In this document: positions 8,585 to 16,878 of the stretch, piece by piece
How positions within the stretch are numbered: the stretch's first letter is position 1
Layout: each line of letters opens with the position of its first letter
Source: Metabacillus arenae
Lineage (GTDB): Bacteria; Bacillota; Bacilli; Bacillales; Bacillaceae
Length of the DNA: 64,000 nt
Reading direction: 5' to 3'
Assembly (NCBI RefSeq): GCF_014773385.1
Contig: NZ_JACXAI010000005.1
Coordinates: 62,001 to 126,000 of the forward strand
The notes under the pieces: model-generated
The model's database searches: none
What the model saw: only the letters and a program-made list of their open reading frames with translations
What the model was told of the DNA's origin: nothing
Made by a program: the position numbers and the translations under genes

Positions 8585-11008
8585 TTGAAAAAAGGGATCT
8601 TTAAATCATTTGTGTACACTACCGCATTAGCCCTGTCTCTTTCAAGTTTTTCCTTAGGAGCAGATGCTGCAGCAACACAGAAATCAACTGAACAACGTGA
8701 ATTAGCAAAGGTGTACGGGGATATAAATCTTTCCTCCAAAAAATCGACAACTGTTATTGTAGAGCTTAAGGAAGAATCAATTGTTGAAGCAAAACAAGCA
8801 GGAATCTCCCAAAGCAAAGGAAATCTGAAAAAAGCACGTGATTCAGCCAAGGCAAAAACAAAAAAGGCAGTAAAAAACGCTAAAATTAACCGCGAATATG
8901 AATATGTTTTCTCAGGCTTTTCCGTTGAGCTTCCGGCGAGCGAGGTTCCAAAGCTATTAACCTTAGAGGAAGTTAAAGCGGTCTATCCAAATATTGAATA
9001 TCAAACAGATCATGTTGAAGGAAAAGAAAGAGTTTTATCTACAGAAGAATATAGCCCGCAAATGCTTAAAAGTGCTCCATATATTGGCGCAAACAGAGCT
9101 TGGGAAACCGGATATAAAGGTGAAGGAATAAAGGTGGCTGTTATTGACACTGGAGCAGACTATACACACCCTGACTTAGCTGGAAGCTTTGGTGACTACA
9201 AGGGGTATGACTTTGTAGATGATGATAATGAACCGCAAGAGACACCAAAAGGCGACCCGCGCGGGGAAGAAACAGCTCATGGCACTCATGTTTCTGGTAC
9301 AGTAGCAGCAAATGGTTATATTAAAGGAATTGCTCCTGAAGCGACATTGCTGGCTTACCGTGTTCTTGGTCCTGGCGGCTCAGGTACAACCGAAGATGTT
9401 GTTGCCGCAATTGAGCGTGCAGTTCAAGATGGTGCTGACGTTATGAATCTATCACTAGGAAATACTCTAAACAGTCCAGACTGGGCAACAAGTATAGCCC
9501 TTGATTGGGCGATGGCTGAAGGAGTTGTTGCTGTTACTTCGAATGGGAACAGCGGTCCTGAAAACTGGACAGTGGGTTCTCCCGGGACTTCCCGTGAAGC
9601 TATCTCAGTAGGGGCGACTCAATTACCTTACAATGTGTACTCTGCAAAATTTGCCGGCTATGAATCTGCCAAAGTTATGGGCTTTGCGGATGATCAAGAG
9701 CTTTTAGATTTAAGCGGAAAAGAAGTTGAGCTTGTAAATGCAGGTTTAGGACAACCCGCTGATTTTGAAGGAATTAATGTGGATGGAAAAGTAGCTGTTA
9801 TAAGCCGCGGGGGTATCCCATTTGTTGATAAAGCGACTAATGCAAAAAATGCTGGTGCAATTGGAGCAGTTATTTATAATAATATACCTGGTGAATTTGA
9901 ATTTGAAATACCAGGTATGGAAGTACCTACAGTAAAGCTCTCAAATGAAGATGGACGAAGGCTGGCCCGTGCCATTGAAGCTGGCGACAATAAGACAACA
10001 TTTAAATTTGCATTTGTAAAAACAATAAATGAAACAATGGCAGATTTTTCGTCAAGAGGTCCTGTTGTTGATACATGGATGATTAAGCCTGATGTTTCTG
10101 CTCCTGGAGTGAATATTGTCAGTACCGTACCAACACATGATGCTGCTAACCCACATGGGTATGCTTCCTATCAAGGAACAAGTATGGCCTCTCCACATGT
10201 AGCAGGTACTGCTGCACTATTACTGGAAGCCAATCCAAAATGGAGTGTTGAGGATGTTAAGGCTGCTTTAATGAACACAGCCCACAATCTAAAAGATCCG
10301 GATGGTAACCTTTATCCTCTCAATACACAAGGTGCAGGAAGCATCCGCGTTCCTGATGCTATTAATGTTGATACATTAGTAGCACCTGGAAGCCATTCCT
10401 TTGGTGTCTTTTCTAAAAAGAAAGGGAAGCAAACAGAAAAACAACATTTTCAAGTGAAAAATTTATCAAATCAAAAGAAGAAATATACGGTTGATGTACA
10501 ATTTAAAGGTGAAAACGCAAAGCGCGGCATTAAAGTAAAGACCAGCAAAAATGTCAAAATAAATGCTAAGTCTTCTAAAAAGGTCAATTTACGCGTACAA
10601 GTAGACGCTTCTAAACTAACACCTGGATATTATGAAGGTACGATTGTTTTAAAAGACGGGAAAAAAGTAGTGACAGAGGTTCCGACAATCCTGTTTGTCC
10701 AAGAGCCTGATTACCCTCGTGTGACAAGCCCTTACGTGACACCGGCAGGGAACAATAACTTTAATATTGAGGCCTATTTCCCAGGTGGAGCAGAGGATGT
10801 TGTTCTTTATCTAGTAAACTCTAATTTTGAAATTGTTGGTGAAACGAGCAGACATCAAAATGTCAGCAAAGGCTTACAATCTTTTACATGGAATGGAAAG
10901 ATCGGCAGTCTGCCTGTTGCAAAAGGCGAATATTATTTCTATATTAGTGCTACCAAAAAAGGTGTAACGGATTATGCTCTTACACCAGAACCATTTACAG
11001 TAGAATAA
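8585..11008 (+). CDS. vpr: Extracellular subtilisin-family serine protease Vpr
   Basis: 807 aa. Signal peptide about 1-29 (ending GADAAA), inhibitor-I9-like propeptide to about residue 155, then a peptidase S8 domain with the triad D188 (VIDTGADYTHPDL), H232 (HGTHVSG) and S533 (GTSMASPHVAG) and oxyanion N320. A protease-associated (PA) domain is inserted between His and Ser at about 375-480 (VDGKVAVISRGG). The C-terminal 200 residues are beta-rich Fn3-like modules. This arrangement and length match B. subtilis Vpr (806 aa). It is secreted, autoprocessed, and degrades extracellular proteins. The start is TTG with GGGGGAG six bases upstream. In this window it stands alone between a DnaA-box cluster and a structured terminator. 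Confidence 0.93.
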   Translation: MKKGIFKSFVYTTALALSLSSFSLGADAAATQKSTEQRELAKVYGDINLSSKKSTTVIVELKEESIVEAKQAGISQSKGNLKKARDSAKAKTKKAVKNAKINREYEYVFSGFSVELPASEVPKLLTLEEVKAVYPNIEYQTDHVEGKERVLSTEEYSPQMLKSAPYIGANRAWETGYKGEGIKVAVIDTGADYTHPDLAGSFGDYKGYDFVDDDNEPQETPKGDPRGEETAHGTHVSGTVAANGYIKGIAPEATLLAYRVLGPGGSGTTEDVVAAIERAVQDGADVMNLSLGNTLNSPDWATSIALDWAMAEGVVAVTSNGNSGPENWTVGSPGTSREAISVGATQLPYNVYSAKFAGYESAKVMGFADDQELLDLSGKEVELVNAGLGQPADFEGINVDGKVAVISRGGIPFVDKATNAKNAGAIGAVIYNNIPGEFEFEIPGMEVPTVKLSNEDGRRLARAIEAGDNKTTFKFAFVKTINETMADFSSRGPVVDTWMIKPDVSAPGVNIVSTVPTHDAANPHGYASYQGTSMASPHVAGTAALLLEANPKWSVEDVKAALMNTAHNLKDPDGNLYPLNTQGAGSIRVPDAINVDTLVAPGSHSFGVFSKKKGKQTEKQHFQVKNLSNQKKKYTVDVQFKGENAKRGIKVKTSKNVKINAKSSKKVNLRVQVDASKLTPGYYEGTIVLKDGKKVVTEVPTILFVQEPDYPRVTSPYVTPAGNNNFNIEAYFPGGAEDVVLYLVNSNFEIVGETSRHQNVSKGLQSFTWNGKIGSLPVAKGEYYFYISATKKGVTDYALTPEPFTVE

Positions 11009-11031
11009 TTTGAAGGCTTGTTTCATATAAT

Positions 11032-11134
11032 AGGGTGTACCCATAACAAAGCTGCTAAGGACTTTGTCTTTCTAAGAAAGAAAGTTTACTAGTCCAAGAG
11101 GAGCCTTGTAAATATGGGTCACCCTTATTTTTTT
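11032..11134 (+). terminator. Long-stem structured 3' region / terminator after vpr
   Basis: AGGGTGTACCCAT (11032-11044) pairs with ATGGGTCACCCT (11114-11125), a 12-bp stem with one bulge, immediately followed by TTATTTTTTT. The 69-nt interior has its own small hairpin potential (for example ACAAAG/CTTTGT), so the RNA would be multibranched. It probably terminates vpr mRNA, although the loop is far longer than a normal terminator. Confidence 0.5.
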
Positions 11135-11174
11135 GAACAAGTATTATAGACAAAGGGCGGGGGAAAAATATTCA

Positions 11175-11471
11175 ATGCTAAAGTTCTTACTGTTTTTTCT
11201 CATTTCCTATACAGTTTGTTTTATTTTATTTACAATTCTTTTCTATTTCATGCATCTCATCCGCGGCCGCAGATTTGCGTTCCGTGCAGCTACCAATGAT
11301 ATTGTTGATTTGATGATGACGATGCCGCTCAGCTGGCTCTTCAGCCTTTGTTATATTTTATATCTTTTTCTTTCCTTTCCTATTTGGTTTTTTCAATCGA
11401 AAAAAAGACCTCCAAAAAAATTAACAAAAAATCATCGGGGCTATTTTAACAAATACCCTAAGAAAAAGTGA
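11175..11471 (+). CDS. Small hypothetical membrane protein
   Basis: 98 aa from the ATG at 11175. A longer frame from a TTG at 11133 exists but has no ribosome site, whereas GGGCGGGGG precedes the ATG. Two to three hydrophobic segments (about residues 2-27, 45-60 and 60-73) flank a basic loop (IRGRRFAFRA), and the tail is strongly basic (KKRPPKKLTKNHRGYFNKYPKKK region). I do not recognise the family. Its position beside vpr recalls the small unknown gene ywcI of B. subtilis, but I cannot claim homology. Confidence 0.55.
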   Translation: MLKFLLFFLISYTVCFILFTILFYFMHLIRGRRFAFRAATNDIVDLMMTMPLSWLFSLCYILYLFLSFPIWFFQSKKRPPKKLTKNHRGYFNKYPKKK

Positions 11472-11504
11472 GCATGCCATCATTCATGACATATATAGAA
11501 GCTC

Positions 11505-11604
11505 AGTGGATATTCGGAAGCTATTTCTATCGGCTTCCTGACCACTCAATTGGAACACCCAACCAGAAATCGCAGCTCTTACCCGCTCGGTAAAGCCGGT
11601 TGGG
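11505..11604 (+). other. Two consecutive stem-loops (possible structured RNA or element end)
   Basis: Stem-loop 1: AGTGG (11505-11509) with CCACT (11542-11546) enclosing GGAAGC (11516-11521) with GCTTCC (11533-11538). Stem-loop 2: CCCAACC (11558-11564) with GGTTGGG (11598-11604). No T run follows either. They lie between a small gene and the 21-nt repeat array, with no open frame. Confidence 0.35.
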
Positions 11605-11661
11605 TCTACGGGGAACCAGTTGTTTTTCAAGTGAGGTATATTATGAGGTGATACCTCCTTT

Positions 11662-12085
11662 AGCGATGCGCGATCTCTGGACTATGAGCGAAACGCAGTT
11701 TTCTATGCGCAAAATCAGATCTCCTATGTGCGATCTCTCCCTTTCTATGAGCGATACCGTCCTTTCTTTGCGCGATCTCTGAACTATGAGCGATACCGTT
11801 TTTTCTTTGCGCGATCTCTGGACTATGAGCGAAACCCAGTTCTCTATGCGCGAAATCAGATCTCCTATGAGCGATCTCTCCCTTACTATGAGCGATACCG
11901 TCTTTTCTTTGCGCGATCTCTGAACTATGAGCGATACCGTTTTTTCTTTGCGCGATCTCTGGACTATGAGCGAAACCCAGTTCTCTATGCGCGAAATCAG
12001 ATCTCCTATGAGCGATCTCTCCCTTACTATGAGCGATACCGTCTTTTCTTTGCGCGATCTCTGAACTATGAGCGAAATCCAGCTT
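11662..12085 (+). repeat. 21-nt tandem degenerate repeat array with 141-bp higher-order period
   Basis: About 19 consecutive units begin with (C)TATGAGCGA, TATGCGCGA or TTTGCGCGA and are spaced 21 nt (sometimes 18 nt). A block of seven units, 141 bp long, recurs almost exactly (TATGAGCGAAACCCAG starts just after 11823 and again just after 11964). All spacings are multiples of three, so one frame stays open and would encode Y-x-R heptads (YERNPVL, YARNQIS and so on). There is no ribosome site at its ATG (11728), so I regard it as a non-coding repeat. Confidence 0.8.
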
Positions 12086-12167
12086 TCCAGGCGGATTTCT
12101 CCTCTTCTATGATAATAACAATCTCAATTCCAGAATCCCTTCTTATGAGTGATATTGTCATGCGACA

Positions 12168-12200
12168 TTAAAAGAACCCTGTACCAACAAGGCACAGGGG
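12168..12200 (-). terminator. Rho-independent terminator of nfrA
   Basis: On the minus strand CCCTGT and ACAGGG (12194-12199 and 12177-12182) form a 6-bp stem followed by TTCTTTT. It sits 12 nt beyond the nfrA stop codon. Confidence 0.7.
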
Positions 12201-12211
12201 AAATTAGCTTT

Positions 12212-12961
12212 TTACCGTTTATTAAATCCTTTTTTCTCAACGAAATCCTTCATGTACATTCTTTTAGGAAGAGATAGCATCTTTGCCATTTGGCCTGTCC
12301 ATGTTTCCTTCCGCTTTCCTCCGGTTCTTTCGTGATAATAGGCTGATATTTCTTGATCGTACTCTTCTAATTGCTTTTTATAAAGCTGATCGTTTTGCTG
12401 ATAACCATTCTTATGATAGACATTTTCGAGCGGTAATCTCGGCTTCAAATAAGGCTCTTGGTCTGGATAACCCACTGCAAGGCCAAAAAGCGGAATCACC
12501 CGGTCAGGCGTATTTAACAATTCACTTACTTTGTCCAACTGGTTCCTAATCCCTCCAATGTAACAAATCCCCAAGCCCATTGATTCCGCAGCAATAGAAG
12601 CTGTTTGGGCTGCCAAAGCAGCATCAATTACAGCTACCATATATTTTTCTGTACTTTCTAATGACTCAGAAAAATCTTGGCTGTGCAATTCACTGATTAC
12701 TTCATGACGGTGCAGGTCTGCACAAAAAACAAAGAAGTGCCCGTTTTCCGCCACATATGATTGATTTCCAGCTAACTCAGCAAGCCTTGCCTTTATGTCT
12801 AAATCATCCACTCCAATAATCGTGTAAGCCTGTATATAGCTTGATGTGGAAGCAGCTTGAGCACTTCTCACAATGGTTTCAATTTGCTCGTCTGTAAGAG
12901 CCTTATCCTTAAATTTCCGTATCGAACGATGTCGGAGAATCGTTTCAATCGTAGTGTTCAT
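12212..12961 (-). CDS. nfrA: Oxygen-insensitive NADPH nitroreductase / FMN oxidoreductase NfrA
   Basis: 249 aa, the same length as B. subtilis NfrA1 (YwcG), with matching landmarks: RHRSIRKFKD at the N-terminus (flavin contact), AQAASTSSYIQAY, AAESMGLGICYIGGIRN and the C-terminal KEKGFNKR. Members are homodimeric flavoenzymes of the nitro-FMN-reductase fold that reduce nitro compounds, chromate or peroxide, and free FMN, using NADPH. The cytoplasmic enzyme is stress-inducible in Bacillus. RBS AGGAGGAAATGATAA precedes ATG. It is monocistronic, with its own terminator. Confidence 0.92.
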   Translation of the reverse strand: MNTTIETILRHRSIRKFKDKALTDEQIETIVRSAQAASTSSYIQAYTIIGVDDLDIKARLAELAGNQSYVAENGHFFVFCADLHRHEVISELHSQDFSESLESTEKYMVAVIDAALAAQTASIAAESMGLGICYIGGIRNQLDKVSELLNTPDRVIPLFGLAVGYPDQEPYLKPRLPLENVYHKNGYQQNDQLYKKQLEEYDQEISAYYHERTGGKRKETWTGQMAKMLSLPKRMYMKDFVEKKGFNKR

Positions 12962-13304
12962 TTATCATTTCCTCCTATAGCTGTTCATTTCATCTTTTTG
13001 CGACTTAAAACATAGTTAATTACTTCGATTACTGGTGTTTCTCCGTGATGTGAGGGGTGGGATGCGAGACACATCGACTACCTATATTTACTAATTTTTA
13101 ATCAACAATAAATTAGAAAAGTGCTTATAAAAAACTGTATCAATTCTCCGATAAATAAACAAATATTCTATCCAGAATAAAATATTTATTCCAACATAAT
13201 TTTTTCTAGTATTAAATAATAATATTTTTGTAGATTTCTTATGAGATGTCATATACCCTAATAATATAACAATTCGAAATATTATAAGAAAAGGGGTTTT
13301 TTCC
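12962..13304. other. Divergent promoter region, nfrA / amidohydrolase
   Basis: This is a 343-bp AT-rich gene-free interval between divergent genes. It must hold both promoters, but I see no unambiguous -35/-10 pair; TAATAATATAAC near 13260 is a plausible -10 area for the plus-strand gene. No tRNA, riboswitch motif or repeat is evident. Confidence 0.3.
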
Positions 13305-14480
13305 TTGGATCACTTGTTGAAGCGATTAGAAGAAATTTTCCCAGAAATGGTTGAAAACCGCCGGTTCTTTCATCAATATCCAGAACTCTCACATGAGGAG
13401 GTCAATACACCTGCAAAAATTGCAGAGCATTTAAGAGGACTTGGTATTACCGTCCGCACTGGTGTGGGAGGGAATGGAGTCGTTGGGTATCTCGAAGGCG
13501 GCAAGCCTGGAAAGACGGTTGCCCTGCGAGCTGATTTTGATGCTCTTCCTCTTCAAGATAAAAAAGAGGTTCCTTATAAGTCAAAAGTTCCCGGAGTTAT
13601 GCATGCATGTGCTCATGATGCTCATACGTCTACTTTACTAGGAGTCGCTAAAGTTTTAAGTGAAAAGAAAGAAGAGCTTAATGGAAATATTGTGTTTATT
13701 CATCAATTTGGCGAAGAATTAGCTCCTGGCGGGGCCATGCCAATGATTGAAGACGGATGTCTGGAAAATGTAGACGTCATTTTCGGTACTCATATTTGGG
13801 CGACCATTCCGGTGGGTGAAATTGGCTTGAGGTCTGGACCTATTATGGCAGCAGCCGATCGTTTTCAAATTGCTGTACAAGGAAAAGGCGGGCACGGGGC
13901 TTCTCCGCATGAAACGATTGATTCTATTGCAATCGGAGCTTCTCTTGTCAGCCAGCTGCAACAAATCATCAGCAGAAGGATTAATCCTCTTGAACCTGCT
14001 GTATTGACGGTCGCATCCTTCCATGCAGGCAATGCATTCAATGTTATTGCCGATTCTGCTACCATCGAAGGAACAGTCAGAACCTTTAATCCTGAGGTTC
14101 AAGACTTCATCATTAACGAAATGGAGCTAATCATTCAATCAACCTGTCAAGGGGCAAATGCAGGCTACCAATTTCAATATAACAAAGGCTACCCTGCTGT
14201 CGTCAACCATCTAAATGAAACACAACAACTAATAGCCAGCGCAAAAAAGGTATTGACTGACGATAAAATAAAAACGATGGAACCTATAATGGGTGGAGAG
14301 GACTTCAGCCATTATTTAGAAAAGGTTCCTGGAACCTTCTTTTTCACTGGTGCAAAAAATGACAAGGTAAATGCTGTATATCCCCATCATCACCCTATGT
14401 TTGATATTGATGAGGAGTCCATGCTTATAGCCGGAAAAGTTTTATTAACTGCCACTTTGGACTATTTAGCACAAAACTAG
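13305..14480 (+). CDS. M20D-family amidohydrolase (N-acyl-L-amino acid / hippurate hydrolase type)
   Basis: 391 aa. M20 metallopeptidase pattern: RADFDALP (79-82 area), HACAHDAHT with metal ligands C102 and H104, HQFGEEL with catalytic E136 and ligand E137, GTHIW with H163, and a C-terminal HHHPMFD. The Cys ligand in place of Asp marks the M20D branch (AmaA, YhaA, HipO), which removes acyl groups from N-acyl amino acids and frees amino acids in the cytoplasm. The dimerisation domain is at about 180-295. The start is TTG at 13305 with AAAAGGGG upstream. It may serve scavenging or detoxification together with the following transporter-like gene, but 217 bp separate them. The substrate is not predictable. 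Confidence 0.85.
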   Translation: MDHLLKRLEEIFPEMVENRRFFHQYPELSHEEVNTPAKIAEHLRGLGITVRTGVGGNGVVGYLEGGKPGKTVALRADFDALPLQDKKEVPYKSKVPGVMHACAHDAHTSTLLGVAKVLSEKKEELNGNIVFIHQFGEELAPGGAMPMIEDGCLENVDVIFGTHIWATIPVGEIGLRSGPIMAAADRFQIAVQGKGGHGASPHETIDSIAIGASLVSQLQQIISRRINPLEPAVLTVASFHAGNAFNVIADSATIEGTVRTFNPEVQDFIINEMELIIQSTCQGANAGYQFQYNKGYPAVVNHLNETQQLIASAKKVLTDDKIKTMEPIMGGEDFSHYLEKVPGTFFFTGAKNDKVNAVYPHHHPMFDIDEESMLIAGKVLLTATLDYLAQN

Positions 14481-14697
14481 ATGATAAATGGCTCTGGAAG
14501 AACTGAGGGAAGTATGCATCTAAATTTTGAATGCATCTCCCAATTCATTCCATTGCTAGAAAAATAAAATGAATCCGCTTACATATTCATGTTTTAAGGA
14601 TTTGGAAAAAAGTTATGTTGAAAAAGCTATTGACAATTTCCCTCAATGAATTAAAATTACTTTTGTTGTATAATTATATAATTTATAAGGAGTTTTC

Positions 14698-16065
14698 ATG
14701 TTGAAGCCATATATAAAACCATATAAGCAAATTAAAGCAGCAGATATGATAAAGTTTTTAATACCTTCTCTTATTGGGGTTATCTTATTTATGATTCCGC
14801 TCCCTTACAATGAGGAGGTTACTATTCCGATCGCTATCCTTTCTGGATTTGTGCAAGAATTGCTTGCAAACTATTTACCTGAGATTATGACATTCATCAT
14901 CTCCATTACTTTTATTGGAAGTTTTGCAGCAGTTGTCATAAAGCCGAAATCGCTAAAAGAAGGAACATTTTTCTATCAGCTTTTTACTGTCCCCCCATTT
15001 TGGTTTGTTATTAGATTATTAGGAATGATTTTTGCTATCCTTGCATTGTTTCAGATTGGACCAGAAATGATTTGGTCAGAAAACACAGGCGGCATGTTAC
15101 TCACTAGCTTACTGCCAGTTCTCTTTTCTGTATTTTTGTTTGCAGGCTTATTTTTACCACTTTTATTGAACTTTGGCTTACTAGAGCTTTTTGGCGCTCT
15201 TCTCACAAAGCTTATGCGCCCGGTTTTCAAATTACCTGGCCGTTCATCAATTGATTGCCTTGCTTCTTGGATTGGAGATGGAACGATCGGTGTGCTTTTA
15301 ACAAGCAAACAGTATGAAGAAGGCTTTTATACAAAACGGGAAGCAGCTATTATCGGTACAACATTTTCTGTTGTATCCATCACTTTTAGCCTTGTTGTCA
15401 TTTCCCAAGTAGGCCTTGGCAAAATGTTTGTACCTTTTTACCTGACAATCCTTGTCGCCGGCCTTGTCGCAGCTGTTATTAGCCCAAGAATCCCGCCATT
15501 ATCAAGAAAACCGGATACTTATTTCAATGAAGAGCAAACAAAGTATTCAGAAGATATCCCAGCAGGGTATACACCTTTTTCGTGGGGATTAACAAAAGCC
15601 ACTGAAAAAGCCCGGGCAAACAGTGGAATCAAAGGTTTCCTAAAAGATGGGGGTAAAAACATCCTTGACATGTGGATGGGTGTTGCGCCCATTGTCATGG
15701 GGTTAGGAACCCTTGCTTTGATTATTGCCGAGTACACGCCATTCTTCCAATGGCTTGGCATGCCGTTTATTCCTTTACTAGAAATCATGCAAGTACCTGA
15801 AGCTGCAGAAGCATCTCAAACACTTGTCGTCGGGTTTGCGGACATGTTCCTTCCTTCTGTTATAGGAGCAGGAATTGAAAGTGAAATGACTCGCTTTGTT
15901 GTAGCAGCCGTTTCTGTAACCCAGCTTATTTATATGTCAGAGGTTGGCGGTTTGCTGCTAGGATCGAAAATCCCTGTCAGTTTAAAAGACTTAATCATTA
16001 TTTTCATTGAACGAACATTCATTACTTTACCTGTAATTGTAATCGCAGCCCATATTATTTTTTAA
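14698..16065 (+). CDS. YjiH-family membrane protein with nucleoside-recognition (Gate) domain
   Basis: 455 aa polytopic membrane protein with about ten spans. It carries two Gate-like domains typical of the YjiH/SpmA-SpmB-like group (LASWIGDGTIGVLLTSKQYEEGFY and VGFADMFLPSVIGAG). YjiH proteins are predicted transporters of unknown substrate, often adjacent to M20 amidohydrolases; here an M20D gene lies directly upstream, suggesting the pair imports and processes an N-acylated compound. That link is an inference from adjacency. RBS AAGGAG sits six bases before ATG, and a strong terminator follows. Confidence 0.8.
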   Translation: MLKPYIKPYKQIKAADMIKFLIPSLIGVILFMIPLPYNEEVTIPIAILSGFVQELLANYLPEIMTFIISITFIGSFAAVVIKPKSLKEGTFFYQLFTVPPFWFVIRLLGMIFAILALFQIGPEMIWSENTGGMLLTSLLPVLFSVFLFAGLFLPLLLNFGLLELFGALLTKLMRPVFKLPGRSSIDCLASWIGDGTIGVLLTSKQYEEGFYTKREAAIIGTTFSVVSITFSLVVISQVGLGKMFVPFYLTILVAGLVAAVISPRIPPLSRKPDTYFNEEQTKYSEDIPAGYTPFSWGLTKATEKARANSGIKGFLKDGGKNILDMWMGVAPIVMGLGTLALIIAEYTPFFQWLGMPFIPLLEIMQVPEAAEASQTLVVGFADMFLPSVIGAGIESEMTRFVVAAVSVTQLIYMSEVGGLLLGSKIPVSLKDLIIIFIERTFITLPVIVIAAHIIF

Positions 16066-16072
16066 TAAAAGG

Positions 16073-16106
16073 TGCCAGGCTCCTTAGTGGAACCTGGCAT
16101 TTTTTT
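16073..16106 (+). terminator. Rho-independent terminator of the YjiH-family gene
   Basis: TGCCAGG (16073-16079) and CCTGGCA (16093-16099) form a perfect 7-bp stem, followed by seven T. Confidence 0.9.
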
Positions 16107-16288
16107 GACGTTTCCTGAGAATTTATGCTCGATTTTATTATTCTAGGTTAATCAAACTATCGATTCCCTTCACCTAACCCGGTTCAATATGGGCAATGAT
16201 ATTTTCAAGCGTTCCAGCTTAAGTTTATATGTGTCCACTCAATAAATTAATAGCTTCCTCCCTCGGGTTGACAAAAAAGGAAAGGAAC

Positions 16289-16534
16289 TTATCTTTTCAA
16301 GGGTCTTACTAATGAATCCAAATCTTCATCTAAATTCATGATTTTTTGTTCAACCATTGTCTTGGCATCGTGTACACCTTGGTTATAAAAAAGGGTACCA
16401 AGCTCGTCCATCATAAAGTCCAATATACTTTCTGCTGCGATAATACCAATCTCTTCGTCTCTTTCTGTTTGAAAAAATGTTTGGATGCTTTCAATCATCA
16501 TGGCTTTGTTTTCCTTGGACAATGTAATCTCCAT
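16289..16534 (-). CDS. DUF2164 family protein
   Basis: 81 aa, all-helical, acidic. It shows the DUF2164 pattern: a long helix ending QTFFQTERDEEIGIIAAE, then LDFMMDELGTLFYNQGVHDA. The family is widespread in Bacilli and Gammaproteobacteria and has no known function. RBS AGAAGGGG precedes ATG. It stands alone between the YjiH terminator and a repeat array. Confidence 0.75.
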   Translation of the reverse strand: MEITLSKENKAMMIESIQTFFQTERDEEIGIIAAESILDFMMDELGTLFYNQGVHDAKTMVEQKIMNLDEDLDSLVRPLKR

Positions 16535-16611
16535 TGTTTTTTCCCCTTCTTTCTTACTAAAAATTCCTTCTGATCAAGTTAGTGTAGCATATGATTATTG
16601 AATTTAAGATC

Positions 16612-16694
16612 AAAATGTGGACACTCAGTTGCCTTTGTTATCTACACTCTTTGGACTTTTTTTGGGTAGTTCCACATGATTTTGACCACATTTT
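16612..16694. repeat. 9-bp inverted repeat in the spacer
   Basis: AAAATGTGG (16612-16620) and CCACATTTT (16686-16694) are perfect inverted repeats 65 nt apart in a 344-bp gene-free stretch. No coding frame is supported there. Confidence 0.3.
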
Positions 16695-16761
16695 AGTAGA
16701 TTTCTCAATGTTTATACAATTACAGAGACGCCATTTACTCTTGATCAGCATTGAACGAAGG

Positions 16762-16838
16762 TTATCTTCGAAATTGAACCAATTATCTTCGAAATTTTCA
16801 TTATATCTTCGAAAATGGCAGATTTATCTTCGAAATTT
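16762..16838 (+). repeat. Four-unit TTATCTTCGAAA repeat array (21-nt spacing)
   Basis: Units start at 16762, 16783, 16803 and 16824, so spacing is 21, 20 and 21 nt. Each contains TATCTTCGAAA. The general form TATNNNCGA with two-helical-turn spacing is the same as in the larger array at 11662-12085, so the two are probably one repeat family. It lies just downstream of the acetyltransferase gene. Confidence 0.7.
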
Positions 16839-16878
16839 CCCATATATCAATTTTTCGACAAAACCTGACCTAACTTCA

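Noticed and set aside
11728-12171. 147-codon plus-strand frame with Y-x-R heptads
   Set aside because: It is the repeat array read in the frame that lacks stops; no ribosome site precedes its ATG, and base composition follows the repeat, so it is reported as a repeat.
11662-16838. CRISPR interpretation of the 21-nt arrays
   Set aside because: Units are contiguous and degenerate with no 28-36-nt conserved repeat, no unique spacers of constant length, and no cas genes.
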